A stretch of 64,000 bases of DNA from Allacma fusca (GCA_947179485.1 OX359245.1:47355067-47419066); one strand, 5' to 3'; positions 37,289 to 50,299 are shown, numbered from the stretch's first letter. Notes: generated by a model from the letters alone, not told the origin. Translations and numbers: made by a program.

Positions 37289-37783
37289 TAGTGTTTCTGT
37301 TCGGTATCGGGAATTCCCGAGGTTCCGGTTCGGTTTCGGTTCCGGTACGGTTTCGGGTCAACGATTTAAAGAACCGTTAAATTTCGGTCCGGTTTCGGGT
37401 CAACGGTTTAAAGAACCGTTACTTTCGGTCCGGTTTCGGGTACAAAAATCAAAACCGAAAGTTTTCGGGAATGGTTTGTTAAAGCTGCCTTTTTGGATGA
37501 AAACGCAAAACATGCATTTGCCAAGCATTTGTCAACTATAATTTGAAAACGCGACACAATTTTGACTTCCATGAAAATGAATCCTATGCATTTTCTGCCG
37601 GTTCGGGAAGGAACCGGAACCGGTCCGGGAACCGATTTTATTTTCCGGATCGGTTCCGGGAAGGCAAAAATGTCCCGGACTCGAACATATCGGTTCCGGT
37701 TTCGGGAACAGAAAAGGGATTTTTTTCGGTTCGGGAAAACGAGTCGGTTCGAGTCCATGTTTTTGGACCGTTCAGAAACACTA
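37289..37783. mobile_element. hAT MITE, family 'TAGTGTTTCTG', young copy 2
   Basis: 495 bp with termini TAGTGTTTCTG / CAGAAACACTA. Its TSD GTATAACG is at 37784-37791 on the right. On the left it is at 36711-36718, separated from the element by the later 36722-37283 insertion. By eye, sequence-identical to 35708-36202. Confidence 0.93.
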
Positions 37784-37791
37784 GTATAACG

Positions 37792-40700
37792 CATCGCTCA
37801 TAAAAACTAATCTGTTTGCGATTTACAGTCTATTGTTATATTATAACTTTAGGACATACCTTCTAAAACTTGCTGGAAAAATGTCTTCTGTGGCGATGAT
37901 GTTAAAATATTTGGGGGGATGATTATTACAAACGACTTATTTAATTGCCCATGGGCTTAGTATTGGAACATTTTTTGGGTACAGGTGCATTTCATGTAAA
38001 GGTACATGAAATGATTTAAATTGAGATCAGGTAAATTTGGACCTGTTAATTCAACTTTGTTATGATGAGGCATGCCAAAATCTCAACGTAGGAAAATATA
38101 TTGCTTCAAAATATATTAGTGAAACAATTTGATTCGAATAAACCTGTGTTAAATTGAAAATTAAAATCTCTAATTTTAGCCCCATTATTTTCCCTTAGCC
38201 ACTGCGGAGACCAAAACATTATCCAAGGTGAATTAAACGAGATTAAAAAGTTTGGGAGAAACTTTTCTTCAAAATGGGGCATCCGTATTTTGTGAGTTAC
38301 ACGTTTATGTGAGTTGAATGGGGGTAATAATATTGTGCTTCTTAAACGTCGTCATCTGATTCTTTTTTCACGCTGTACAGGGTGTCCCAAAATGTCAAGT
38401 AAGCAAAGGAGTACGATCCCTTTCTAAGTTTCGTTAAAAAACAATTTTATTTTCTCATGTACAAAAAAGTTTCACATTTTTAGATTTTACAGCGTGTAGC
38501 GCATAGCTTTGTGTTAGAACTGCAATTCAAGTAATGCTCGTACTCAAAGTCAGATTTAACTCTCCAAGTTTCAGGCACCATTCGAGCTCACACTCCGTTT
38601 TATTATTACACTCCAGTTAAAAACAAAATGTGCAATTAAACTTGACTTTAAATAATTACTAATCCAAATCGCGCCAAAGTGAGCGCCCAATCTTTTCACA
38701 ATTGAGCTTCAAATGTTTAGACAATTCTGACCTCAATGACAACCTGGCAATCCATTTAGATTTACAAAGTTTTAATTACCTTTTTCGGAGACAATTAAAG
38801 CTAGCTTTCTGCAACTTATTCATTTTCACGGTTGAAAAACATTTTGTGCAGCGTGGAGATTCAGCAAATTTGTATTATTTTTAAATTTTTGTCTGCGTTT
38901 CGTTAAGGATTTAAAAAACTCTTGTTTAAAAATCGTATTGATTTGGCAAAAGTGATTGGGAATTCCTCAATAAATAATTGGCCAGCAAAAAATTTTTCGA
39001 CCCATCATTTCACCCCAAAACGTGGTAACAATAATAAATAAAGTTGAAATCGCTGCAGTACAATACAAGGAACTGTCACGATGTTTCACTTTGTTATCGT
39101 CGATTTTATTCTAGCATTAGTTCCAAAAGCGCTAGGCGAAATGTAACGGTTTGAGACATTCGTGAATAGTTAGTAGAATGTCTTGTGTGACGTTAATGTT
39201 AAAATATTTAAATAAATATTTTGGAGACAATTACTATAATTAACAATTATTATATTTAATTATTATAATTAAAGACACCAGCAGTGCATTTCATTTTTAG
39301 AATTTTGCAAACACGTGTAATTTACTACTGAATTGCGGCACAAGTGTCAAAATAATTTTTTTTAGCAGAAATTTAATTTTGAAAGGAATTCTTCAATAGA
39401 AATCCTGGCCTTGCTCCATTTCAATGCTCAGCAAGGGCTCTCATTTTCTGATATCTATAATTACCCGTACTAATGCCTTAATATTCGGATACAAATTTTT
39501 CACATCCGTACTCGCAATGCAATCTGAAACCATATACATACGTGTAAATACCTGCATTGTACCGTACCCAAAAAGTACTTGAAAATTGTAACCACACTTG
39601 AACATCTCAGTGTTGAACTCCATACTCGTACCAGGGTACTTTATCCCGAATTGTTCAAATGTAATAGTATATTATATACAACGATGTATGATATCTTAGT
39701 GTGTAATTTGTTTTTCTTATTATTTTACAAATATTCCATCCCACAATAAATAATCTCCTTTACATTCCCCATATCCAATTTTCTTTTTAATACTCATTTT
39801 TCCTAAGTTAAGCAAAGCTACAACCAAATCAAGCATGAAACTTTTTAATTTTATTCACTCAGTACAGTCATTTGTTTCTATCCATTTCACAAACACAATT
39901 ATTTTCCGAAACAACTTTTAGGTCATGGCCATATTTCTTACCTTGGAGTCACAATTGGAAGTAATAGCACCTTAGAAAATCCATTATATATTTTAATAAT
40001 TAGGATCAAAAACCTGTCAGAAAATTATTAATAAAAAAGTGCCGCTTGTCAGTATATGGTATACACTTTAAATTTTTTTAAAAATATTTTAAAAATAATA
40101 ATGGAAAATAAAATTAAAGCTGTTAGGTATGTTAGTTGTAAAATTTGCCTTGCATGATGTTCAACTGAAACAAATGAAAATTCTATCAATTTAAAATCAG
40201 TTGTCCGGACTTAAAACCCAAGTTTACAAAAATATTGTGGTTGTTTTTAAAAGCTTTACACCTTAAAAGATTTTGGATTTGCTTTTAATTTCCAAGGAAT
40301 TTTGCAGAAAATTCCTCTTGTACTTGTGGATTGAAATGAAGAGCTGAAGTGCATATGATAAATCTCTGGAATTCATATTTGGGCATTTGAAATCCTAAAA
40401 TTAGAAGGTTTGCAATTATTAAATTTTAAAATCTTTTTATATTGATTCACAAAGTACAGGCGTTTGTTTATGTTCGTTTCGCAAGCACATTTAAACTTGA
40501 CGAAAGAATAGATTCAACGAAACAACTTCTCAAAGCAAGGAACCGCGAGGCAGGTAAAATTACTTCAGGTGGCGTGAAAGCTGTAAATCCATAAAGAGCT
40601 ATTGAGGTGAGATTGGTATTCAGAAAAACTCTTTTTTTGGCAATTCAATATTTATATATATATGTATTTATATTTGTAGGTTTTAAAACCAATTTTGTTC

Positions 40701-43253
40701 ACGTAGTTCGATAGAGCTAGACCATTAAATTTTCTGCAAACTAAGCTTCCCGAAAAAAAATGTATGGTCGCCGGAATGTCCATGAAAATATGAAGATTAG
40801 AAATTCCGCCATTCTGCATCTTTCTGGTTTGCTCGTAAAGCTGAATTTCTTTACACTTTTTGGTCATGTTCACGTTTGTTTCCTTACAGTCCTAAGTTAT
40901 CGCAGCTTAAATAATACATGAAATGTTTTAAGAATTAAGCTCGAAACTGTGTCAAAATAATGTTTAAATTATTATCTTGAAAAACCAACTTTGCTTGACA
41001 CTTCTTGATCCTGTGAGCTCAAATACTAACCCAAATCAATACAAGGAATTCTAGAAAATACGTGACAACATTTGCTATACATCCAATTATTCTATAAGAC
41101 ATACCCCTTTGCGGACTTGAGGTGGACATAGTAATTATGGTAATGTATATATGACATATTTTGTTTTCGTGTCCACTGTCGCTCCTTTAATTTTAAATAA
41201 ATTTGGATATATGAAGTATAGGTTCAAATTACAAAAAACCTAAGAAAAAAGATTTTCCACACTTAAAAGTATTCCCTTGGCCTCCGTGAGTTACAACGAG
41301 CACTCTTTGTAGAAATTTCTGAGGGTTTCCAGGGAAAGTTATGTGGAGGATCTTTACACTGAGAATTGAGTTCAAAAGCCTTAATCATATTAAACAAGCT
41401 TAAGACAAATATTTAGCCTCAGGGGTGAAACTGAACATCTGCGAAAAATCTGACTTTGTTTTTTTTTTGTGAAGGCTAGGACCTGAAAAAAAGACAAACA
41501 AAGCAAACTCTACTAGAAAATAAATGTCTGAAAAATTGGGGAATTAAATATTTTGTGATTTATTTCCTTATATTGCCTAATTGGGGGCAACTAATATTCA
41601 ATAAAAAATTGAGATAATTTTCCCGAATGTTTTGTAAGATACCTGCATTCCGGAAGAATTAACATGAAGTCAACGCCTGGTGTTCTTTTTTCCCCATTGG
41701 AATAATCGGCACAGATGATTTTACCTTTTTAAAATCCAGCAGGTGAGGGGCAACAAATAGTTACGTGGCGTGAAAGCGAAGCCTTAAATACACCACGTTA
41801 TTATCATTTTTTAAATCAGCATCGTCTCTTTGGTAGGCAATGTGTTTGACCCGACTTGTTTCTAACTGTCTGCAAGTAGTGCTTAATTTATTTCAATTTT
41901 AATTAAATTCAATTTTATTGATTTTGATCCACTTTATTTTTAAATAAATTAAGTTGCAGTTACGATAATTATCTCTAGCTGTTATTTAATTCGCTTCAGT
42001 TAATATTTCTAATTGTATTAATTCTGGTTGCATTCTATCAATAAAATATAACAATAAAGGTAAGAGTATATCGTCTCTCCTAACTGAAACTAATGTTACA
42101 GCAAATTATAAAGTACCTACATTGTGAAGCGGATTTTGAAAAAATCAACGGAATATTTGTTGTTAGAATTTTTATTTAAGTCCAAAAAATGAACATTTTA
42201 GTTTATTTTTCCTCTTTTACTCCTCAATTGTTACGACTTTGGTAGAACTTATAACATAGTGGAGCGATTTATTATGGAGTTAGATTACTAACAAAACAAA
42301 CGAGAAACTTAAGTTAGAAAATTTTAAACTAAAATTCAGTCTAGTAAGTTGTTTGTAAAAAATCAAATGATTTAAACTATTTTGAAAGTTTCAAAACCAA
42401 AACAAATCCATTTTAAAAATCTCACAGAGAATTTACTTTCGAAGGGTAAATTAATTTTTTGTAAAACGGATTCCCTTTTCATGGTCCAATGGGATATGAA
42501 ATTTTGTGGAACTCGGACCATTTACAAACTTTTCAATATAAAAATTGATTTTCAAAATGGTTTGGAATTTACAAAACGAGTTTGTTGTGGAAGAGATTTT
42601 GACAACTACATTTTCAGCAAAAATTCCTTCAGCGATCATTAAGAGACAGAACTTGACGAGGGAAAATGATGTAAGTCCTATACAAATTCATACATTTTCC
42701 CTCTTGTGTGACGATATTGCACAGCAGAACTTACAACATCCATACATGCATATCCACAGGAAACATTCACCTGGCGTGGAAGTTATAGATCTTAAAGTAA
42801 GTAATAAATTTATCTCTTAATCGATATCGTCTTTTACGCCAAAAGATTACCGGCATCGATTTTATATGCCACTTTGATTTCAATCCAGATCCGATACCTA
42901 TTTCTTTAAAAAATTCATCTCGGATTAATTTATCCTGAGTGTGGCGGAAGGGGGCAAATCTTTAAAAACGCTAACATTTTAGTCAAAAAATTTGTGATTT
43001 TGAATATCCCGCCCAAATTTTGACTAGAATTGTGAGATTTTGGTTGAAAACATTGTAGGTTTTAAAACTATTTTTAATTAACTATTTAAACTATGTTTTG
43101 CAATTCTTATGCAAATTATTTAGTATTGTTTCCCCAGTATCTGTTACGCATACATAAATTCCTTAAAAGAAGTTACAAATCCATGTATGTAGTGAATGTG
43201 TTTCGGAGGAAATTTGCAGATATACCAAGAAGTTATTCCGGGTAGAAATCATG
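37792..43253. repeat. Old array, end of unit III and unit IV
   Basis: Blocks: a GTGGCGATGATGTTAAAATAT block at 37891 and GTGACGTTAATGTTAAAATA at 39187 (also 24920, 62828); AAGTGCCGC at 40036; the unit marker near 40147; GGTGGCGTGAAAGCTG at 40568; GGTGGACATAGTAA near 41122; GTGGCGTGAAAGCG at 41764; CATCGTCTCTTTGG near 41820. The ORF at 42382-42642 lies in an exon-like block (see findings). No gene is supported. Confidence 0.6.
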
Positions 43254-43255
43254 TA

Positions 43256-43997
43256 CAGTGAATTTCCCATATATTGGTTCCCTCTTAGATGGCATTCCCT
43301 CTTTACTGGCATCAAAAAATCCTCCCTAGAGGTTTGCAATGTTAAAGGTATACAGTATAGTGGCACGCGCTATAATGGTATTTCCTCTATAATGTCACTA
43401 TTATGTGTTACGGTGGCTCAGACAGTGTGAAACTATAATGGCAGTTGTCATAAAATTAGCTATGTAATGGCTACAAAAGTATAACATTTTTACCTTGGCT
43501 CACTTATAATAAGCTTCAATTCATTGTTGATTTTTTAAAATAAATTGAATTATTTATGTTGAACATTTAAAATGAGTAAAACAGACATTTAAGCAAAACC
43601 TCAAAGCGAAAAAACCCGCCGAGAACTCAGTGGAAGTAATTCCCTTTTCCATAATTTCATGAATCTGAAGACGTATATTGATTTCTGGGAGGACTCGGTA
43701 TTCTTCATAATATGATGTTTTGGAAAGTGTTCATGCAATAAAAACGCGGAATTCTTGTCAGAGTAGCTCCGACCAATCGGTCTGGAATGGTGACCTTGCG
43801 GCTTGCAGTCAAAAAGTTTGCTACGACTAACATTATTAATAGTATGAGGAAACCTAAAGTTACTGAATATCTTAAACTCAATGAAGCTTAGCTTACCTCA
43901 TAATTTTAAGTATTCTGTAACAATTAATTAATTTATAAATGCATTTAGTTACAGTAATTGTCTTAAAACATTAATAGTATATAGTTAGCCATTAATA
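43256..43997. mobile_element. pogo/Tigger-like element, truncated copy
   Basis: Left end CAGTGAATTTCCC after a TA (43254-43255), then CACTATA-type words. The interior matches the 61571-62445 element in opposite orientation. The far end stops about 60 bp short of the expected TIR, so the copy is truncated. No transposase recognised. Confidence 0.7.
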
Positions 43998-46900
43998 AAC
44001 CAATTTAATTTTTTGTAAGACAGTTTTCCTTTCCTGGTCTAATGGGAGATTAAATATTATGGAATTCGGGACTGGCAATTAGAAACTTTTCAAAATAAAG
44101 GTTGATTTTCAAAATAGTTGGGAATTTACAAAACGTGTTTGTTGCCAAAAAGACTTTGACAATTATTTTTCATGTAAGTGTCATGTGCATAGGATTTTAA
44201 ATAAAGCAGAATCATTAATAAATTCTACACTTCTCTTCTGGCTAAAATTTAATTTCCGTAAATGTAATTAATTATTTTATACTTTGTGACCATAGTCCAT
44301 TATTTTTTAAATCATCCTATAATGCAAATTTTAGTTCATTCAAGTTAGGACGGACAACATGTGGTTTAATTGTACTGTGATGCCATGGTTAAAATATATC
44401 AAATAGCGTGAAATTCGAACATCACTTAGAATCAAAATCGAAATTCTCACTTTTTTGTAACAATCCGACTACAAAAGTGAGTAGTTTGTCCTTGGTCAAA
44501 GCTAAATATAGCCAAATTATACATTGAAAAAAATATAATTGAATTTTCAACAATCGGCAAGTTGGGTCCAAACATATTGAAAAAATGGGACGTAATATGT
44601 TCACACTCCCAAAATATGTTCAGCTGCACTTCTCGGTAGGATTTTCAGACAAAATATCTCGTTTTTTGTTGTATTCAAAATGTTTTAGTAATCTCTAGGC
44701 AACAACGATAAATAATCGTTTAAGTGACAGTTTTGTGTGATAAACGAAGTTGCAGAAAATATTTTAGCTGTGAACGCACTGGTAAAATGGCAGAAATCGA
44801 CAAAGCAACCCTAAATGCATTCTGTCAGAAGAGGTGAAGAACATACGATACTTTTGGAATTCAGATTTTGGTATTTGTAAGAAAACGAAATTCTAAAATC
44901 AGTAAAACAAATCTGGTAACTATTGCATTTTACTGTTTATTTTAATTTTTATTTATACAGTACAGCCGTTTGTTCATGTTCGTTTCACAGGCACATTTGT
45001 ACTCCCACACTGCTAAAAAGATACAAACATTCTTATATCTGTCCAGAAAACAGCTAAAATTATTTGAGGTGGCGTGAAAGCTGCAAATCCATAAAACGCA
45101 ATTGAGGTGAGATTATTTTCAAGAAAAACGTTTTTTATAGCTATTCAAAAAATTTCCCTTGTATTCACAGGTTTTTAAAAACGAATTCCTTAGGTAGACA
45201 GGGCTACACTTAAATGAATCCTAATTAAACTTTTTGCAAACTTGTCTTCCCGGAAAAATCGTTTCACTAACACATTTAAAATTGCGACATCGCATACCCA
45301 GCGTTACATTCTAAATGCCTTCTACAGAGACTTACAATTATTTGAATGGCTAGAAAGTTATCTATCCATAAAAAGCAATGGGCGTGATATTGGTGTCAGG
45401 AAAAACTTTTTTTATGGTAATTTAAAAACTTTCCGTTGTTTTCATATTTTTTAAAACCGAATTTGTTTACGTAAATAAATGGGCTAGATACAAATGAATC
45501 TTCATTAATGTTTCTGTAAACTTAGCTCCCCGGAAAAATATATGAAGCCCGGAATGTCCATCAAAAATTGAAGGTCAGAAATGCTGTCATTCTGCATATT
45601 CCTCGCTTCTGCTCGTGCAGCTGAATATCTTTACAGGTTTTGGTCGTCCATATTTTTTACCATAACGTCCTTTATAATAGCGGCTTACAGAATCCATGAA
45701 ATTTTTTACAAATTAGGCTCGAAACTGTCTGAAAAATAAAATTTTACGAGACTCACAAACATTTGAAATTATTATTTAAACACAACATCAACTTTGCTTG
45801 ACAATTCTCGACTCTGTGAACCAAGTTTTGACTCAGATCAATGGGGTGAAATTTAGAAAATATAAACCGACATTTATTACAACCTTAGAGATAATCAAAT
45901 ATTTTATTAGACACACGTTTGCAGACCTGAGGTGCAAAATAATAATTATGGTCTTGCATTTAAATATGTTCCATTTCATTTTTCCATATGTGTACTGTCC
46001 CTTTGTTCAAGTTAAATAATTTCCGATATGAAACGCACGTTCAGATTTTATAAAGCCTAATAAAAAAGGTTTCCCACACTTAAAAATGCTTCCCAGACCT
46101 CCATGAATTTGAACATGATCTTTAAAGAAAAATCTGACAGTTTTTCAGGGAGCTATGTAGAGGATCTTTAGCTTCAGAATTGAGGTCACAAAACCTTAAT
46201 CAAATTAAACAAGCTTGAGACAAATAATTAGTCCCACGGGTCTAACTAAACATCTGTGAAAAATCTGCCTTTGTATTGTTAGTGACCGCTGGAATCTCAA
46301 GAATTGACAAATAATACAAACACTACTGGAAAAGAATTTCCTGGAAAATTTTGGAATCAAATGTTTTGTGACTTACTCGCTGATATGGTCAAATAGGGAG
46401 AAACTAAAATGCATGAAATTAGGGAACAGAACTGACATTATTTCCTCGTCCAATGATATTTATTTTATACCTGATGTCAACGTAATTTACTAGGCGTTTC
46501 CGTAAAATTCATTTCAAATTATGTCCATCTGTTGGACAATTTAATTAAGGGAAAATATTTTAAGCGGCGTGAAAGCTCTAAATTTAAAGCACATTTAATC
46601 CTCAGTGAATTTGTCCAGACAGTGGAGTGTATTTATTAGTTCAGTTAAAATTAGTTATTTAAACTGAACTTCAAGTAATGCTCATACTCATTGACAGACT
46701 CAATTTACATTTAGTTCAGAATTCACGTTTCAGGCACCACTCGACTCAACGTCGGATTTATTATTACATTCCAGTTAAAAATATAATTTGTAATTAACTT
46801 GTATTCAAATAATTACTAATCATAATGAGCGTCAAATATTTTTACAATTAAATTTCCAATGTTTAAATAATTCTGACGTGTAATTCTCTAAACACAATTA

Positions 46901-47100
46901 GTAATAAATAGATCAGCATATTTGGAGCAATGGTTTTACCAGATTAGACTTTAAAGTTTCTAACATCTCTCCATTTCTAACAGAAAGGTCTCAATTGAAT
47001 TTGAACCGAGTAAGGGGGAACACAATTTGTGCTCTCCAATTTGGGTACAGATAGTGGTATGGGGCCATGTATGGAAAAGTTACTAAAACTAACAATGATA
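43998..47100. repeat. Old array, unit after the pogo-like element
   Basis: Exon-like block at 44020-44185, CGACTACAAAAGTGAG block at 44467, GGTGGCGTGAAAGCTG at 45069, CAGACCTGAGGTGC block near 45923, CCAATGATATTTATTTTATAC near 46449, GCGGCGTGAAAGCTC at 46564, GGGTACAGATAGTGGTATGGG near 47043 (as near 15804). No gene. Confidence 0.55.
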
Positions 47101-47713
47101 TACTTCTTGTGTGTATGATGTGCATCTTCAATTTAAATGGAAATTCAGCACGTGGGACGGTACTCCTCTTGGACGTTTTAGTACCTAAGTAGGTCGAGTG
47201 GATGCGAGACGATGTAATAATCTATGAGACGATATATTTCTACGATGAAAAATCTCACGGAATCCGACAGGAGATCCGGATTTCGGCTGAGTGTTTTAGG
47301 GAATTTAACAAGTGTTTCCCAACTGTTCAATTTGTAGAAATGCAAAACAGGTAACTAATAAATAACTAGCAAATAAAGGCAATATACCTAAATATATGCA
47401 TAACCTATCTTAGAATCGTGGAGAATAAAACAAAACATTTTGACTCAGGTTTGTAACCTCAATGTATCCAACGTTGCTGGTACGCTTCGTTAAATTGAAT
47501 ATGCCAAATATATTTAAGTATGAAGTTATATTATGAGTGTTAAAGACATTGGTTGGGTTTTAATTAATTGCATCAGGTCTTACAGTGAACTCAAGCGTAC
47601 AATATACTACATGTCTTTGAAATTAATTCAAAATTTTGAGAGTGAATAAGTTCATAAAGAAATTATTTATCATATTTTATCGCCAATTAGGCGATAGTGT
47701 TTGCAGACTCGCC

Positions 47714-48899
47714 CTAAGGTTTCGAATTAACGAATTCGTAATCAATGTGGTTTCCGTATCGATTCATTTGTACAAACACTTGAATGAAGCCCGAAACCAT
47801 CGTACTAATACTTTCTATGCTCAACCAGAACGCAGCTTTCTCAACCTGGTTCAAATCAGTAAGGTAACTGTCGTCTTCCAGCAAATGTTTCACTTCATTC
47901 CGATAATCCAACACGGTCTGGTTGTGCTCCATGATGGTTTCTTCTTGGCTTGTTTAAATGTTAGATTTCGGGCTTCCATTGTAATCAAAACTCCGTTATC
48001 CACACGAATCTTTGTTTCCCGAGCATCCTCCAATTCTTTAAGGACACTTAGCAAATCGTTAATCATCCAGCCCGCCGTGAACGCCAGATTCATGAGCCTC
48101 TTTCAATAGAAATTTTCACGGATATTTGTAGTAACATGAATTCCCTCAAGAACAATAAAAAATTCAAACGGGAGTTAACATCCTTGAGTTCTTGTTCTGA
48201 GGAGGGGCCTCAAATTCAAGTCAAGTAAATGAGAGTTATCAATGCTTCCAAACCATGTTTGCATTTCGCAAAGTTCCCGGATGGTTCTAGCCAGGTAATT
48301 GGTCTGATCAGGGTCTAACGAAAATTCCGATTTCATGTCTTGTGTCAGATCAAAGAAGAGGAGAATGATGCCTTCCTCGAACTCGGTGATTTCCTTCATA
48401 GTAAAAAACAATGGATGCTGTTTTAGTTCTTCAGCAGTGTTAAACTCAAATAGAAAGATTTTTTGCAATAAGCGCCCCATGCTTTTCACAATTTCCGAGT
48501 ACCGGGCAAGACCGATAGTGTCTTCGCAAATATCATCCGAAATTATAATCAACGTAATGAACACACTGAACAAGGTCAATTTTTTATGATCTTCTTGATT
48601 TCTCTGGGACGATTGTTTTAATGGGGAGACGAGTGTAGCCATCCAAGTAAAATCCTTGACAGCTTTACCGTAAACACTTTCAATTGAATTTACGAATTCG
48701 ATATGTTTTTCATATATTCCAGCACTTCATGAGTATGCTGTTCAACTACATTCTCAAATTCAGTTATGTCTGGGATCCATTGGTAGGGCCAGCAGAATGT
48801 TATATCTCTCCAAAAATCTTTTTCTTCGGATTCAACAAGCTTTCTTGTGCTCCGCGAATTTCCAAATCTCCAGATAGAGACATTGTCCGTAACCCTCAT
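47714..48899 (-). pseudogene. Microbial-type class I terpene synthase pseudogene
   Basis: Class I terpene synthases ionise prenyl diphosphates with Mg2+ and cyclise the cation. Here the frame starts at ATG 48899 (stop just upstream) and ends TAG at 47714-47716, about 395 codons, close to the 320-380 of bacterial, fungal and amoebal enzymes, with no intron. Hallmarks: N-terminal WPYQWIPD region; Asp-rich motif DDICED at 48537-48520; Arg at 48198-48196, exactly 46 codons before the NSE Asn, the place of the pyrophosphate-sensor Arg; NSE triad NDLLSVLKE at 48060-48034; Arg-Tyr pair at 47761-47756 near the C-terminus. Lesions: frameshift near 48695, TAA at 48177-48175, TGA at 48105-48103, frameshift near 47935. 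The frame is conserved across both stops (LPFEFFIVLEGI lies between them). Substrate and product cannot be told. No poly(A) or TSD is seen, so retroposition is not shown; horizontal origin is inferred. Confidence 0.78.
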
Positions 48900-49950
48900 G
48901 TTATATATGTAATAAGGTGATCAGTTTGGATTCAAACAGGGTACAATTAGGAAATTCCGAAACGTGTTAAATGCTCAACACACAACAAGTTCTCTGGAAA
49001 TGAGATTGAATGAAGAAAATCACGCTCCTCTAGTACTGCCAACAATAAGAACATCAAAAACAATAGAAGAGCAGCTTTTATATGCTTGAAACGTTTGTAG
49101 TAAATTGGTTCACATGTAAAGCCGGGTTGGATGCAAAACAGATTCTAATCGACGAAAAAGAACATTCTAGAAACCCTTTGGGAAATTTTGAAAGTAACAT
49201 GAGAATTATTTACACGTGGAGTTTTTTATTATTAGATTCATACAGCTTGTATACACTCTGGGAAATTTCGTTCTGTTTTGGTTCAAGGTTTAAAGATTAT
49301 ATGAATGATAAATTCCAGTTGTGCTGGTATTTATATATTAATAATTGGTAAATATTGCTGCTTCCTATCATATTTAGACTGGTTTTACTTCAAGTATCAG
49401 AACTTTCCAAAAGCACGTGGCTTAAGTATTTGCACGTGGAGAATAAATGTTTAACAAAGTATATTAATTTTTACATTCAATAAAGTTGAAAATAATAGAT
49501 ATTTCTTGTGAAATTTATTTACCGCCTATCAAATTATCCAAAGCTGCTAGTAATGCATAGCGCAACTATATATACGGGCTATAGGTATTAGTGTTTGAGT
49601 ACAGGTCTCGCTATAGGTCCAAAATGGTTATCGTAGGAATATCCGCAAGCATTCCCTTGTTTTTTTAAATGTAAATTGGGGGTTCTATTATTCCATTATT
49701 ATGTGAACCTGAGGAGAGAAATTAAACCATCATTTCCCAAACATTTCCAACTTGACTAGGATTCTGGGGTATGTAAAGGTAAGTTGCAAAATACGACCGT
49801 ACGACATTCGCTCTATTAATATGCAATGAAAGAATTCCGAACATATAAACTAGTAATTTCTTCATTATTCCTTAACCTTTGGTGAGAGCTTGACGAAAAC
49901 TATATTTTTCGGATGTCCAAGTCTGCTTTTAAGTAATTTTTGGAAATTCA
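48900..49950. other. Unique flank upstream of the terpene synthase pseudogene
   Basis: With 47101-47713 this forms an island lacking the array markers. No ORF here is convincing; the longest (49082-49351, +) has no recognisable motif and starts at no special context. It would hold the promoter of the minus-strand pseudogene, but I see no element I can name. Confidence 0.45.
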
Positions 49951-50296
49951 AACGATTTCAACGGCTTTTTTGTGTCTTCTGTGACGATGCTGTGCAGACA
50001 ACGTTTTCATACAGATGAAACCACGTGCATAGAAAACAGTTATCTGCCATGGAGGTTATAAAATTTACAATATGCCATATATTATGCTTATCTCTCAATG
50101 AATGTCATCTTTTGAATGATATGTATACCGGCAGGTTAAGAGGATGTGTGTAACTTTGATTTCAGTAAAGATCCGAAATCGGGTTATTTTTTAAATTTCA
50201 AAACTAGCCGACACAAAATTAATTTTTTAAATGCATTTGTAAAATTCATCTCGGGTTAATTTACCTTGAATATGGGGAAATTGAGCAAGTGCCAGA
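49951..50296. repeat. Old array resumes
   Basis: CTTCTGTGACGATGCTGTGC and ATACCGGCAGGTTAAG blocks match 42708 and 42845. No gene. Confidence 0.5.
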
Positions 50297-50299
50297 TTA

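Noticed and set aside
47890..47945. A short intron to explain the frame change after the NSE motif
   Set aside because: The only GT-AG option is about 43 bp and gives the wrong phase; a single-base loss in the AAGAAGAAACC run explains it better.
47636..48109. 157-codon plus-strand ORF
   Set aside because: It is antisense to the terpene synthase pseudogene, whose minus-strand frame carries the family motifs.
48103..48177. An intron to explain the stops in the terpene synthase
   Set aside because: The sequence between the stops stays in frame, reads as plausible protein and keeps the 46-codon spacing; no suitable GT-AG pair removes both stops without losing it.
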